Shown: one piece after another, positions 1-12,117 of the stretch
How the letters are laid out: every line of letters starts with the position of its first letter
Position numbering within the stretch: position 1 is the stretch's first letter
NCBI GenBank assembly: GCA_006176705.1
Contig: QRFJ01000782.1
Location: forward strand, 248,001-312,000
Direction of reading: 5' to 3'
Source: Cocos nucifera
Lineage: Eukaryota > Streptophyta > Magnoliopsida > Arecales > Arecaceae
DNA length: 64,000 nt
Position numbers and translations under genes: made by a program
Notes under the pieces: generated by a model
The model's input: the letters and a program-made list of their open reading frames with translations, nothing else
Database searches by the model: none
Told to the model about the DNA's origin: nothing

Positions 1-704
1 GTTTCAAATAAGGTATAAGCTTCATCCTCACTTTTGCTCATGAATGCACCTCCACAGGATGCATCAACCATTTGCTTATATTGATCTCCTAAACCTTTAT
101 AGAAAGCTTGTACAATTTGCCACTTAGATAGACCATGGTGTGGGCATTTTCTAAGAAGTTCCTTAAGTCTTTCCCATGATTCATGAATTTGTTCCCCTGG
201 AAGTTGAGCAAATCCTGTGATGGCTCGCCTCATAGTATTGGTTCATCCTATGGGATAAAATTACTTAAGGAATTCATGTTGCATCTCTGCCCATGTTTGA
301 ATTGTTCTTCCTAATGTGCCAAGCCAGTACTTGGCTTTATCTTTTAATGAGAAAGGGAATAAGGTCAATCTAAGGGCATCATCAGAAAAATTTTGAATTT
401 TTACCGTAGAGTAGATTTCTAAGAATTCATCCAGATGTTTGTAAGGGTCTTCATTGGCATTCCCATAAAAAGATGGGAGCATCTGGATTATGGTTGACTT
501 GATCTCATAATGGCTAGCAGGGATATCAGGTATGTGGATGCAAGTCGATGGGTTGTAGGTGGAAGGAATAAAGTATTCCTTCATCTGCCTAGGTGGTTCT
601 TCATGATTTCCAGCCATTTGATTGTCTGGTCCTAAATGAATTAGTCTTTCAATTTCAGGATTTGGTTTAACTAGGTCAGGTAAAAACGATCTTCTACCGT
701 GCAT
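1..704 (-). pseudogene. Gyp-1 gag (retrotransposon Gag domain), interrupted by two stops, runs off the left edge
   Basis: Capsid-type Gag of a Ty3/gypsy element, which forms the cytoplasmic particle where reverse transcription occurs. The frame starts at ATG 702-704. The N-terminal part includes SFYGNANEDPYKHLDEFLEI and a segment around DALRLTLFPFSLKDKAKYWL, the usual core of the plant gypsy Gag domain. After TAA at 261-263 and TGA at 243-245 the same frame continues without a shift through MRRAITGFAQLPGEQIHESW and then CPHHGLSKWQIVQAFYKGL to the window edge, again Gag-domain sequence. It is therefore one gag broken by two point stops. The zinc-finger part and pol would lie further left. I place it near Athila/Tat by the leader, primer site and sequence style, without a database search. 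Confidence 0.85.
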
Positions 705-1800
705 GTACTAATGCAATCTGATATATGGTTCAAGATATATATTTTTTTATTATTATTTATATATATTTTTTTAATTTTTTTAATTATTTATTTATTTATT
801 TATTTATTTTAAGAAAAGAAGAGAGAAAGAAAGAAGAGGGTTCTAAAAATCCTAAGGAGTTTTAAATCTGGAGATGATAGAGAGAAGAGTTAATATGTGG
901 TTTATGTTTGATGTTATTTGGCAAACAAGTTGCAATCAATCTTGATTAAGGGTCATCCTAGATCTAGACAGCTCCTAACTGCCAAGATCGCCTTCGAGCC
1001 CTCCAAGTAGAGGATTAGCCAATCAGCTGGTCAGGTAAGTGTAAGGTCGGTGGGAGTCCCCCCATTGCTTGCCTTAGACACCAATTATTCTTGACCAGGT
1101 AAGCGAACGGAACCAATTAAGTAACCACCTTCCTTCGAGCCCAGTCGTCTCTGAATCACTTTTCTAGACACTAGTCAAATTGATTAATCCTAACTTGGTT
1201 CAACTCTTAGGATTTCTTATCCTATTGAGCTCGAATATCCTTAAGGATTAATGTCTAATTGATTTTAAGAGTTAAGATTTGGGTTAATGCAGGATGCTGG
1301 TTGGTTGTTTGTGGGCCAAGGAAGGGTGATCAAATCCCTACCTTATCTTGTTTAATGGGTTGTGCCCTTAATTTGGTTTAATATGAATATGCAAGAAAAA
1401 AAAAATTTCAATCAAAGAGTTCTATGCAATTTAAAAAAGATGCATTCAACTAATTAAATTCTAAAAGGCTTACCTTGTCTCCAGCAATCACCAAAAAAAA
1501 AAAAAGAATAAAAACTAATATGATGGATGCTCTAAACAATTAGGGTTTCTAATCTTGTGATGAGATTTTTAATTAGGTTTAAGTAGGTAATTTTTAATTA
1601 ATTTAAAATGAAAGCAAATATTAAAAATAAGGAAAGAGATTTAGGATTTAGAAATGATCTCATCAAATAGGATTGAGAGTTTTGTTCGTGCCCTAATCTT
1701 CCTTATTCTTTTTTCTATTTTTTTTTCTATAAAATAAATAAAAAATAATTAGTATGCAGTAAAAAATCAAAGAAATGAGGAAATTTTAATTTTTATGCCT
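705..1800 (-). other. Gyp-1 untranslated leader
   Basis: Between primer site and gag, with no gene. It carries TTTA/TTTTAA simple repeats at about 740-812. A block at 950-1300 is conserved with the leaders of Gyp-2 (about 7020-7510) and Gyp-3 (about 45520-45907), including CTTGGCAGTTAG and GTCTAGATCTAGG when read on the sense strand. Confidence 0.75.
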
Positions 1801-1817
1801 TCCCAACAATGGCGCCA
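1801..1817 (-). promoter_or_regulatory. Gyp-1 primer-binding site
   Basis: On the minus strand it reads TGGCGCCATTGTTGGGA, six bases inside the LTR end. This is the TGGCGCC-type site of Athila/Tat gypsy elements, where a tRNA primes minus-strand DNA synthesis. Gyp-2 (6557) and Gyp-3 (44760) have degraded forms at the same place. Confidence 0.85.
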
Positions 1818-1823
1818 AAAACT

Positions 1824-3511
1824 TGGTAGGAACACGATGTTGTCGTTAAGAAATCATATTTATCAGTTTAAATCTGACTCTTTATTTTTTAAATTAATTA
1901 AAAATTATAAAGAGAGTAGTGAGTCGGGTCGAATCCATAGAGAGGCAATGATTTATTTCTAAAATCTTTAATTTTTTCTTATTTTATTATTATTATTATT
2001 ATTATTAAGAAAAAAAAGAAGAGTTTTTGAAAATTAAAGTTGGAAAATAGATTTATAAATAAAAGTAGAATTTAAATTATGCAAAAATAAATTTGGTACT
2101 AAGATCTACTATTTAGATCTTAGCAACTACTTGCAACAAAATTAAAAAAGCAATGAAGAATAATTAATTTAAAGAGCTAGAATTGGAAAGAACAATAAAA
2201 CTTTCTTTATTAAATTTAAATCTTAGATGCAGAATTTAGATACAAGAAATTTAAAAAAAATTAGAATTTTAATATAAGAAATTAAAGAAAAAGAAAGAGA
2301 AAACTAGAAGGAGATCGTAGATCAGCGTAGGCGTGGAGATGGCATAGAAGACTGGCTCTTCTTCTCAGCACTGTAACTTTGAAGTAACCTTTAACCTAGA
2401 GCTTGGCTTCCACCCTATACCTTAGCTTCTCTTCCATCTGATCTATCCATTTCTAGAGGCTTAGGGTTCATTTTATAGAGCTAGGAGGGTTGGATATTTA
2501 TTTTTGAAGGCAATGTGGGACTAATGGCCTTTGTAATCATCAAAATCTGAATAAAATTTGAATCAAAATAGCTCTGATATGACTTTGATAAGTTTGGTAA
2601 AATTTGGTCATTCAATAGGAATCCAACGATCCAAAAATCATCAAAATCGGATGCATATCAGCCCAGATCAGGTCGGATTAAATTCTGACCGTTCGATCGT
2701 GGGTTGATGGAAGAAATCTCACCGTAAATCATGCATCGGGAGTCCTGATCATCGTCAGGAGTGTTTTAGACCGTCGGATTGAAGCTGGAATCAAGTGCTG
2801 TCGTTTGATGGTGATTCGGGTGAAATCAGCAACTAGAAAAAATGCTGACCATCCGATCTTGACCGCACACAACCACCATCGTACGATCGCACGTTTACTG
2901 TTCCCATGGACCGCATGGACCGGCCACATCGTACACCACAATCAATCAGCACCTTTTATTGATAGATGAAAAGATCAAAATGCTCTATGAGCCGTGATGA
3001 ATTTTTTGTAAACCCTTTAGGGGTCTAGGTCTACCACATGGCAGGCTCTGATTTGCCGGTGTCTGCTGAGCTGGCGGTCCATACTGTTCTGTAGACCGAC
3101 TAATGGCTTCTGGACTTGAGTCGGCTAACTTAGAAGGCTTGGCGTGCCAGCTTGGTTGGCTTGGCTCGGTGCGTTTGGATGCGCCGGCTGCTGCGGCGTG
3201 ACGGCTTGAGTCGTTTGAGCCGTATGTTATTTTTTTCATTTAAGTTTATTTTATTTCTTTAAAAATTCATATCTTCTCCGTTTTAGCTCCGTTTTGCTCC
3301 AAACTTATTTCGTTACGATCAAAAAAATGAGCTCTTTCCATTGATTATAAAATTTTATTTTTTATTTTTTATTATTTTTTAATTAATTTTTTAATTAATA
3401 AAAATATGAATTTTTCAAAAATTATATATAAATTAATTAATAATTTTTAAAAATTAATATAAATTAATTAATAAATTAATATTTTTATTGGTGAATTTAT
3501 GATACTTATCA
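1824..3511 (-). repeat. Gyp-1 5' LTR (about 1.69 kb)
   Basis: Bounded by the primer site on one side and a TG-type end (TGATAAGTATC) on the other; the inner end reads CCTACCA. It shares the layout and many blocks of the Gyp-2 LTRs in opposite orientation, such as the part around CACGATCGGATGG. It also contains a (TTA)n tract at about 1980-2008. Confidence 0.8.
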
Positions 3512-3932
3512 ATGATGGTTTAGGAATTTCTTCAATTATAACCTGATCTATCCAACTTTCTTTCTCGGGTTTGATATATCTAGGCATCAACTGTTCCTAG
3601 TACTTTTTTCAAATTAATTTTAAATCTGCACCCATACATCATTTTAATATCATAGATAAATTTTGGAGGCCATCCTCAAAAGTAGTGCCAAAAATATAAA
3701 AATTAGACTTAAAATCATTATCCCTTATTTCAATAATATCCCATCCAATAGCTTCTTTATGTATTTTTAGAACATCCATAAGTTGGTCTTCCTAGATAGG
3801 TATCACTGGTAGAGTGTCAGTAGGTTCATCAAGAAGTGGCTTCAATTGTAAATCAGTTGGTGGTTCTAACAATGGAGCTATTGATGGGCTAGGTGGTGGC
3901 TCAAATTTTTCAATCCATAGTGGAATAGTTTT
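3512..3932 (-). pseudogene. Gyp-3 pol fragment preceding the reverse transcriptase
   Basis: Read on the minus strand this encodes IEKFEPPPSPSIAPLLEPP, then LQLKPLLDEPTDTLPVIPI, a stop, and EDQLMDVLKIHKEAIGWDI. That order (proline-rich EPP, LKPL, TLPVI, DVL.HKEAIGW) is the stretch just before the reverse transcriptase of Athila/Tat gypsy polyproteins. Further stops follow, and it is cut at 3511 by the Gyp-1 LTR. At 3932 it is interrupted by Cop-A and continues upstream at 21518. No protease motif is visible between the gag tail at 21518-22530 and this piece, so Gyp-3 was probably deleted there. Confidence 0.7.
3928..3932. repeat. Target-site duplication of Cop-A, left copy (GTTTT)
   Basis: GTTTT directly precedes the LTR start TGAAGAAA at 3933 and is matched exactly by GTTTT at 21518-21522 after the far LTR end. 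This proves one insertion event spanning 17.6 kb. Confidence 0.92.
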
Positions 3933-4919
3933 TGAAGAAAAAATCTTATTTTTCATCATAGGATTGTTCAGATCTGATTAGATCTAAAAGAATATTTCAA
4001 ATATTTTTTGAAAATATCCTAATTAGATCTAAGACATCTCGAATTTGATCCTAAAATTTTAATATTAAAATAAAATAAAATTAAATCTAATTTAATTTTA
4101 TACCTTATTATTTTTGGATAATCGAATTATCTTGATGATGATCCTAATGCTCCTAAGATTCTAGATCGAGCCACACACGTGCCTAGCCTCTACCAAATGC
4201 ACTAGGGCAAGATCTGGATGTCTTCTCCTTCTGAATCAACACTCCAAAATTTAGATCTTGATCTAATCTTGATGTTCTTCAAAACTCTTTTTGAAGAAGT
4301 AGCAATCTTCTCTTTTAGCAGTGCTGCCTTCTTTCGGATCTGAGTGCCAATATACTTTGGACTTGTCTTGAACTTGTGCTCAACTCCTTAAGCATGGAGA
4401 GAGGAGAGAGGGGATTAGAGGGAGGCATGGAAGAGAGGAGGGTAGCCTTGCAGCATGGTGAAAGGAAGAAGCACACAAACCTTAGGCACAGACAGGATTT
4501 AAGTAGACCCTACTGCACCATGCAGTGCCACATCATCCCAGCCAATTAGAGGCCTTCATTCAATCAGATCTAAATCTGATTGGTGGAATGATGTCATCTG
4601 ATCCCATCAGATGAGAGTTTCTTAAAAAATCACATAGGTGGCGCCAACACTGGATAAACCCAAAAATGTTTGGTGCCCAAGTATTTGATTATATCAAAAT
4701 ACCCTGGAGTCCCATCTACATTGGGCTCCTGCCTTATCCGCATGGGATGCATGCCTAGGATGGCATGCATCCTCTCTCTTTCTTCTTTTAGTAGGGGGAT
4801 AAGAGCCCCATATGCTCTCCAATGAGCGCATGATGCATGGCCCTTTGTCCAAGTGTCTAGGGTCAACTATTAACCCTTGCCTGAAAAATAGGAATTGGCA
4901 AGTGATAGAAATTGGCAGG

Positions 4920-6550
4920 TGATAAGTACCATAAATTCACTAGTAAAAGTATTGATTTATCAATTAATTTATATTAATTTTTAAGAATTAATGATCAATT
5001 TATATATATATTTTAAGGAATTAATATTTTTTTATTAATTAAAAAATAATAAAAATTAAAAAATAAAATTTTATAATCAATGGAAATAGCTCATTTTTTT
5101 TATCGCAACGAAATAAGTTTTGAGTAAAATAGAGCTAAAATAGAGAAGATATGAATTTCTAAAGAAATAAAATAAATAAAAATTAAATAAAAAAGAAAAA
5201 TGGGTTAGTCGGCTCAAGCTGCTGCGCCATATTAGTCGACGCATCCAAATGCACCAAGCTAAGTTGACGAAGCCAGCACGCCAAGCCAACCATGCAAGCC
5301 GACTCAACTGTGGAAGCCATCAGCCGATCCACGATCCAGGCGTGGACTGCCAGCTCAGTAGAAATCGGTGAATCACGAAGCAATACATGATGGACCTAGA
5401 CCCTTAAAGGGTTCATAGAAAATTTATCATGACTCACAGGGCATTTAGGATTTTTCACTCGATGACAGGAGGTGCCGATTGGTTGCGGTGGATGGTGCAG
5501 TCGATCCACGCGGTCCATGGGAATAGTAAAGGCACGATCGGATGGATCTGATTGATTGCGGTCAAGATCAAACGATGGTGGTTATTTTTGGGTTTGATTC
5601 AGCTTCCAACATGCCATCGGATGGCAGTGCTCACATCTGACTCAAATCCAATAGTCTAGGAAGCTCCTGAGTTGATTAAAACATCCAGAACTCGATCCGA
5701 TGGCCAGATTTTCTCCTGATTAATGTAATCGGATGGCCAGAATTTAATCCAACTTGATCTGGGCCGATACACATCCAATTTTGATGATTTTTAGTCCGTT
5801 GGATTCCTATTGAATGGCTAGATTTCATCCAGAGCAGCAAAATTCAATCAGGACTTCTTTTAATTCGATTTTCATTTAGATTTCTCCATATTTTAAGGAT
5901 CAAAGGGCTCCTTAGTCCCATATTGCCTAGAAGAAAACTCTCCAGCCCCCCTAGCTCTATAAAAAGGATCTTAGGCCTTTAGATATCAACAGATCTAATT
6001 AAAGAGAAGCTTTGGTATAGGATGAACCCAAGCTTTGGGTTAATGGCTACTTCGAGGCAATGGGTGCCGAGAAGAAGAGCTGGGCTTCTACACCATCTTT
6101 CTACCAATGCTGATCCAAGATCAGAGATCAACCTATTTTATTTTATTTTTATTTATTTTTTATATATTTAAATTATAAACTTTTTAATTAATGTAATATT
6201 TATTTTTATGTTCTTTAATTTCATGCTCTTTATTTTTATTGTAATCTAATTTTTTCACTTTAATTATTGCTTTTTATTTTATTGCAAGTAGATGCTAAGA
6301 TCTAACTAATAGATCTTAGTACTAAATTTAAATTTTTGCACCTTTTAATTTTCATTTTCGACTTCACTTTTGATTCTAAAATTCAAATCCATTTTTTTTC
6401 TTTTCAAAAATTGAAGATTTCAAATCTAAAACACTACTTTTTCTATAGATTTGACCTGACTCACTGCTATCTATATATTTTTAATTATTTTAAGAAGTCG
6501 GATTAAACTAATAAACATGGTGTCTTAATGACAATATCGCATTTCTATCA
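4920..6550 (+). repeat. Gyp-2 5' LTR
   Basis: Starts TGATAAGTACCATAAATTCA and ends TTTCTATCA, immediately before AGTTTTTGGTGCC. It pairs with 10492-12117; both carry the block around ATCCACGCGGTCCA/GTCCACGCGGTCCA and a likely TATA (CTCTATAAAAAGGA at 5954 and CTTTATAAAAAGGA at 11529). Confidence 0.9.
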
Positions 6551-6556
6551 AGTTTT

Positions 6557-6573
6557 TGGTGCCATTACTGGAA
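6557..6573 (+). promoter_or_regulatory. Gyp-2 primer-binding site
   Basis: TGGTGCCATTACTGGAA, six bases after the LTR end. It is a degraded TGGCGCC-type site at the same spacing as in Gyp-1. Confidence 0.8.
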
Positions 6574-7857
6574 AAGGCATGGACATTAAATTTTTTATCT
6601 TTTTAATTTTTTTATAAATAAATTATAAATAAAATTTTTATTTTCTTGTAAATATTGCTTGCTAACTTTTTTTATTTTGCAGAAAAAGACGTTAAAGAAC
6701 AAAAAGAACCAGGGCAAGGAACAAATCATTTAGTATTGTTTGGTGAGATCAATCCTAACCCTAGTCCTTTTCTTTTTATTTATTTATTTATTTTATTTTT
6801 AAATTAAATTTAAAAAAAATTATTATCTACTTAAATCTAATTAAAAAATTTTATGATAAGATTAGAAATTCTAACTGCTTAGAGCATGCATCATATTAAT
6901 TTTATTTTTATTTTTATTTATTTTATTTATTTTTTCTATGATTGCTGGAGATAAGGTAAGTTCTTAAGTTTAATCAATTTCAAGCATTTTCCTTAGTTGC
7001 ATAAAATCCCTTGTTGAAAGTAATTGTGCATATGCATATTTAAATCAACTTAAGGGCATAACCCATTAAACAAGATAAGGTGGAGATTTGATAATCTTTC
7101 CTTAGCCTACAAACAACCAACCAACATCCTGCATTGACCTAAGCCTTTAATTTTAAATCCAATTACCCTAGGAGCTCGAGCTCATTAGGATAAAAAACCC
7201 TAAGAGTTGAACTAGGTTAGGGTTAGTCAATTTGACTGATGTCTAGGAAAGTGGTTCAGGAACAACTTGGCCCGAAGAAAGATGGTTTCTAATTGATTCC
7301 GTTCGCTTACCTGGCCAAGCATAATTAATGTCTAAGGCAAGCAATGGGGGGACTTCAAATAACCTTTATTTTTTTCTACCTGACCAGTTGATTGGCTTAC
7401 CGACCTTATACTTACTTGACCAGTTGATTGGCTGATCCTACACTTGGAGGGCTTGAAGATGATCTTAACACTTAGGAGCTATCTAGATCTAGGATAACCC
7501 TGAGTCAGAATTGATTGACCAACTTGATTGCTAACCAACATCAAATCTAATTAAACCTAATTCTTCTTTCTCTTCTTAGTTCTAGAACTCTTTAGGACCT
7601 CTTCTTTAGAACTTTTATTTTTTTCTTTTTTCTCCTCAAAAATAAAATAAAATAAAATTAAAAATTAAATTAAATTAAAGTAAATAAAAAATATTAAAAA
7701 TAAGAATTAAATTAAATTAAAAATAATAATTAAAATAATTAAAATAATTTAAAAAATATATATATTTTAAAATAATAATAATAATATAATAAAATAATAA
7801 ATATATATATAAATTTTTTAAAAAATTTTGAACCATACATTAGGGTTACACTAATAC
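6574..7857 (+). other. Gyp-2 leader
   Basis: Non-coding. The block at 7020-7510 aligns with the leaders of Gyp-1 and Gyp-3. The rest is AT-rich low-complexity DNA, notably 7620-7840. Confidence 0.75.
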
Positions 7858-9203
7858 ATGCATGATAGAAAATCGCTTTTTCTGATTTAGTTGAACTTAA
7901 TTGAATGATTGATTCATATTAAACCTGATAATCAAATGGCTGACCTAAATCTAATAGTCCAAAAATTAGATAAAGTTGACCTTCTTGCCCAGAAATTAGA
8001 TCAACTCCTAACCCTAGGTCAACAATCTTCTGCATAATTTACATCATCTTCTAATTATCAAGTGATTTGTTCAACTTGTGCTAGTCCAATCCATAATGTG
8101 AGTGAATATTCTATGACTGCACAGTTTTCATATTTTATCCAAGAACAAGTTTAAGCAGCTCAAGGTTACTCCAAATTGATTAATGATCCATTTTCAAATT
8201 CATATAATCCAAATTGGAGCAACCACCATAATTTTTTTTATAATTTTTCTTGGACATCCCAACAGACTCAGGCTCGGACCTAAATTTCACCTATCCAAAA
8301 CTACCAAAATAGGCCCCAATACCAAAATTATGCCTAAAATAATGGTCAGCCTAGTCAATTTGCCAGCCATCATATTGCAACCAGCTATCATACCCACCTC
8401 CTCAATAGACCAATCTAGCTGACAATAGATTTAACCAACTTCAATAATTAATTCTAAATCAACTACAATCGATCTTAACTCAACAAGAATCTATCATCAG
8501 GCTAGAAGCTCAAATTGGACAACTAGCTGAATCTAACATGAGGAGAGAACTAGATCAACTACCGAGCCTACCAATTTTAAACAATCCATCTAATGCCCAC
8601 CAACCATCTGGACTAAGTTATCAATTTAATGTCTCACTTAAGAATCTCCAATTTGAGAATGCCAAAGTACTACTTGAACTTAAAAGCTATAAGATTCTTA
8701 TGGATCCATACCAAGATCAGGTGGGAGAGACTAGTAGTGATGCTAGCCAAAATAAAAATTTAGAGAAACTAGTTAGTATTGAGACTAACCACATAGAAGA
8801 ATTCGAGTCAAGAATTAGTACTGATGCTAGTTTCAGTTTAAATGAGATAGACATAGGAAAAAAGAGAATAGTTAATTTACCTGAAACTTATAAACCTAAA
8901 AGTCTATTCCCTTCAATCCTAGAAGCAGGTTCTTCTTACAAAAATCAAGAGGCATGTAATGAAGAGTCAATAGAGTTGTTTAAGCAAGATCACATTAATT
9001 TATCTCTAGAATTAAAATCATCTTTTGTCACCATTCTAGCATCCGTTGAATCAAACTTAACTCCTAATACAAAAACTCCATTCATGAGCATTTTAGAAGA
9101 ACAAATAGGAGAAATTCTTAATAAACATGGGTCTGAGAATGGGATCACAAATTATGTTCCTAAAATTAATAATGATTATATCAATAATAAGATTATAAAT
9201 TAA
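7858..9203 (+). pseudogene. Gyp-2 gag remnant: start fused to zinc-finger and C-terminal part
   Basis: ATG at 7858 begins a frame homologous to the Gyp-1 gag start, but a stop follows within a dozen codons. After the segment matching DNQMA (about 7930-7950) the sequence jumps past the whole Gag core to LNLIVQKLDKVDLLAQKLDQ, then a zinc-finger-like CSTCASPIHNVSEYS (from 8068). Next comes DPFSNSYNPNWSNHHNF, the asparagine/tryptophan-rich stretch typical of Athila/Tat Gag. An open frame at 8538-9203 (221 codons) starts RRELDQLPSLPILNN, like the ELPSQP region of related elements. The rest of that frame is not a protein I recognise. The upstream part and this frame are in different phases, so the gene is broken. 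Confidence 0.75.
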
Positions 9204-10491
9204 CTTTCTGAGATTTGCAATCCAAAATCATTGGAATTTATCAATCTAATATTCGACATAGGATAGTAAGCTATATTGTGTCTGACTGAAGATGGTAAAC
9301 TTAGCACTTGTTAGAAGGCAACCCATTATTTAGTTTTCTTTAGTTTAATTTATCTTTTCAGTTAATTTTCTTTTTAGGATAATTTGAATAAGTTGGAGGG
9401 AGAGCTTAAATTTTGAAATACATGTGCTAAATCCAAAAATATAGTTAGGTGTATTCTTTCATGTTCTTTATTACACGCTTTATTTTTCTCCATTGAGGAC
9501 AATATCGATTAAGTTGGAAGGAGTAAAATAAAAATTTTAAAATTTTATGTCCTCAAAAAAGTTAGTATTTAGTATTTAGACAGCTGATTATGCTTATGAA
9601 TTGAATTAAACTAAGCATTTTTTTAAAAAAATTGATACACAGATTAGAAAATTTGTGAGATATTGAGGAATCAAGTATTAAGAAAATTTAATAAAGAATT
9701 AAGTCTAGAACATAAAAAGTTTTTCTTTTGAGTATTTCTAATTTTTTCTACTAGCATCAAAGAAAAGTCTACTTTTTATGAGCTTGTGTAGGATAACTAT
9801 ACATTTCTTCATATAAAAAATTTATTTTAATAAAATAATTTTTAAGTACTTCTCATTGAGTAACCAGACCTCTTTGCCTAAGCAAGCATTGAGTTTTGCA
9901 TCAAAAGATGGGAAGGGCAAAGAAGCTCATTGTAAAGCTAGTTTTAACTCGTAGCCTGTTTGATTCGAGCTAGTAAATCCGAGGGGTATTCTATACCTAG
10001 TGCCCTAAAATCAACTGGTTTGGGAGTCATTGGCCCAAGACTCACTATATGGATCAAATAGAAAGCTTAAGAGGTTAAGACACTCAATAGTGGTACAATA
10101 TTTAAAAAAAAATATTGATTTTCCATCGAGTAACCGGGTCTCATTGCTTAAGTAAGCATTGATATTCACATTAAAAAGTGAGCAATGTGAAAATAAAAAT
10201 CAATAATTCAAGGGCGGAAGTAGCAATACACTTATCTATATGAAAGTTTGAACAAATTAGAGATAAAGGTGGGATCATTTAGAAAAGATTTAAAAAAATT
10301 TAATGTTCTTTACTTAATTTTTTTATTGATAAGTATTAATATCCCAATGATATGTCTCACTTAAGCTCTACTGAATATCAATGGCCATTTTGAAAACTAC
10401 TCAGGTAAAATTCAAAACTCTAAAATTAAAAGATATTTAAAACTAAATTCTTTCTTTACTCGAGGACGAGCAAAGCTTAAGTTGGAAGATG
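9204..10491 (+). other. Gyp-2 3' non-coding region and polypurine tract
   Basis: No gene. CTTGTTAGAAGGCAACCCA near 9309 resembles the TTGGGAGGCAACCC sequence I associate with the 3' region of Athila/Tat elements. Direct AT-rich stretches follow. CGAGGACGAGCAAAGCTTAA (10461-10480) and AAGTTGGAAGATG (to 10491) form the polypurine region just before the 3' LTR. Confidence 0.6.
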
Positions 10492-12117
10492 TGATAGTAC
10501 CACAAATTCATTAATAAAAGTATTAATTTATTAATTAATTTATATTAATTTTTAAAAATTAATAATCAATTTATATATATTTTTAAAAAATTAATATTTT
10601 TATTAATTAAAAAATTAATTAAAAAATAAAAATTAAAAAATAAAATTTTATAATTAATGGAAAGAGCTCATTTTTTTAATCACAATAAAATAAGTTTCGA
10701 GCAAAATGAAGCTAAAATAGAGAAGATATGAATTTCTAAAGAAATAAAATAAATAAAAATTAAATAAAAAAGAAAAATGGCTCAGTTGGCTCAAGCCGCT
10801 ATGCCATATCAGTCGGTGCATCCAAATGTGCCGAGCCAAGTCAATGATGCTAGCGCGCCAAGCCAGCCATGCAAGCCGACTCAGTCGTGGAAGTCGTCAG
10901 TCGATCCACGATCCAGGCATGGACCACCAGCTTAGTAGAAACCGACGAATCACAGAGCAATACGTGGTGGATCTAGATGCTTAAAGGGTTCATAAAAAAT
11001 CTATCACAGCTCATTGGGCATTTTGAATTTTTCACTCGATGATAGGAGGTGCTGATTGGTTGCAGCGTACGGTGCAGCTGGTCCACGCGGTCCATAGGAA
11101 TAGTAAAGGCACGATCGGATGGATCTGATTGATTGCGGTCAAGATCAGATGGTGGTGGTTATTTCTGGATTTGATTCAACTTTCAGCATGCCATCGGACG
11201 GCAGCACTCATATTACTCAGATCCAACGATCCAGGAAGCTCCCTAGTTGATTAAAACATCCAGAACTCGATCTGACAGTCAGATTTTCTCTTGATTAATA
11301 CAATCGGATGGCCAGAATTTAATTCGACCTGATCTGGGCCGATACACATCTGATTTTGATGATTTTTAGTTCGTTGGATTCTTATTGAATAGCTAGATTT
11401 CATCTAGAGTAGTAGAATTCAACCAGAACTCCTTTTAATCAAATTTTTACTCGAATTTCTTCATATGTTGATGATCAAAGAGCTCCTTAGTCCCACATTG
11501 CCTAGAAGAAAATTCTCCATCCCTCCTAGCTTTATAAAAAGGACTCCAGGCCTCTAGAAATCAACAGATTTGATTGGAGAGAAGCTTTGGTACAGGGTGA
11601 AGCTAGGCTTTGGATTAATGACTGCTTCGAGGCAATGGGTGCTGAGAAGAAGAGTTGGGCTTCTACACTATCTTTCTGCCAATGCCGATCCAAGATCAGA
11701 GATCAACCTATTTTATTTTTATTTTTTTATGTATTTAAATTATAAACTTTTTAATTAATGCAATATTTATTTTTATGTTCTTTAATTTCATTCTCTTTAT
11801 TTTTATTGTAATTTAATTTTTGCACTTTAATTATTACTTTTTATTTTATTACAAGTAGATGCTAAGATCTAAGTAGTAGATCTTAGTACCAAATTTAAAT
11901 TTCTGCATCTTTTAATTTTCATTTCCGACTTCACTTTTGATTCTAAAACTCAAATTCTTTTCTTTTATTTTCAAAAATCAAAGATTTCAAATCTAAAACA
12001 CTACCTTCTCTATGGATTTGACCCGACTCACTACTATCTATGTATTTTTAATTATTTTAAAAAATTAGATTAAATTGATAAACACTATGTCTTAACGATA
12101 ACATCACATTTCTATCA
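10492..12117 (+). repeat. Gyp-2 3' LTR
   Basis: Starts TGATAGTACCACAAATTCAT and ends TTTCTATCA. It aligns end to end with 4920-6550 with frequent differences, many of them C/T or G/A, so the insertion is not recent. Confidence 0.9.

Larger units (their letters stand above)
1..3511 (-). mobile_element. Gyp-1: Ty3/gypsy (Athila/Tat-like) retrotransposon, 5' part
   Basis: Read on the minus strand, this is the 5' end of an element whose remainder lies left of the window: LTR (3511 to 1824), primer-binding site (1817 to 1801), AT-rich leader, then gag from 704 leftward. The LTR end at 3511 reads TGATAAGTATC on the minus strand and resembles the ends of Gyp-2. The element abuts Gyp-3 pol sequence at 3512, so it appears to have inserted into Gyp-3. 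The expected 5-bp target duplication (ATGAT at 3512-3516 on this side) cannot be checked because the other end is outside. Confidence 0.85.
4920..12117 (+). mobile_element. Gyp-2: non-autonomous Ty3/gypsy (Athila/Tat-like) deletion derivative
   Basis: It has two LTRs (4920-6550, 10492-12117), a primer site at 6557, a leader matching Gyp-1 and Gyp-3, a short gag remnant and a polypurine tract. Flanks GCAGG (4915-4919) and GGAGG (12118-12122) are a 5-bp target duplication with one change. The interior is only about 3.9 kb and I find no protease, reverse transcriptase, RNase H or integrase in it. It must have been mobilised by partners or have lost these parts after insertion. Confidence 0.9.

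Noticed and set aside
740..812. Tandem satellite or CRISPR-like array
   Set aside because: Only TTTA-type simple repeats; no spaced direct repeats anywhere in the window.
2985..3239. 84-codon minus-strand frame in the Gyp-1 LTR
   Set aside because: Lies within LTR sequence, has no recognisable domain, and is not preserved in the Gyp-2 LTRs.
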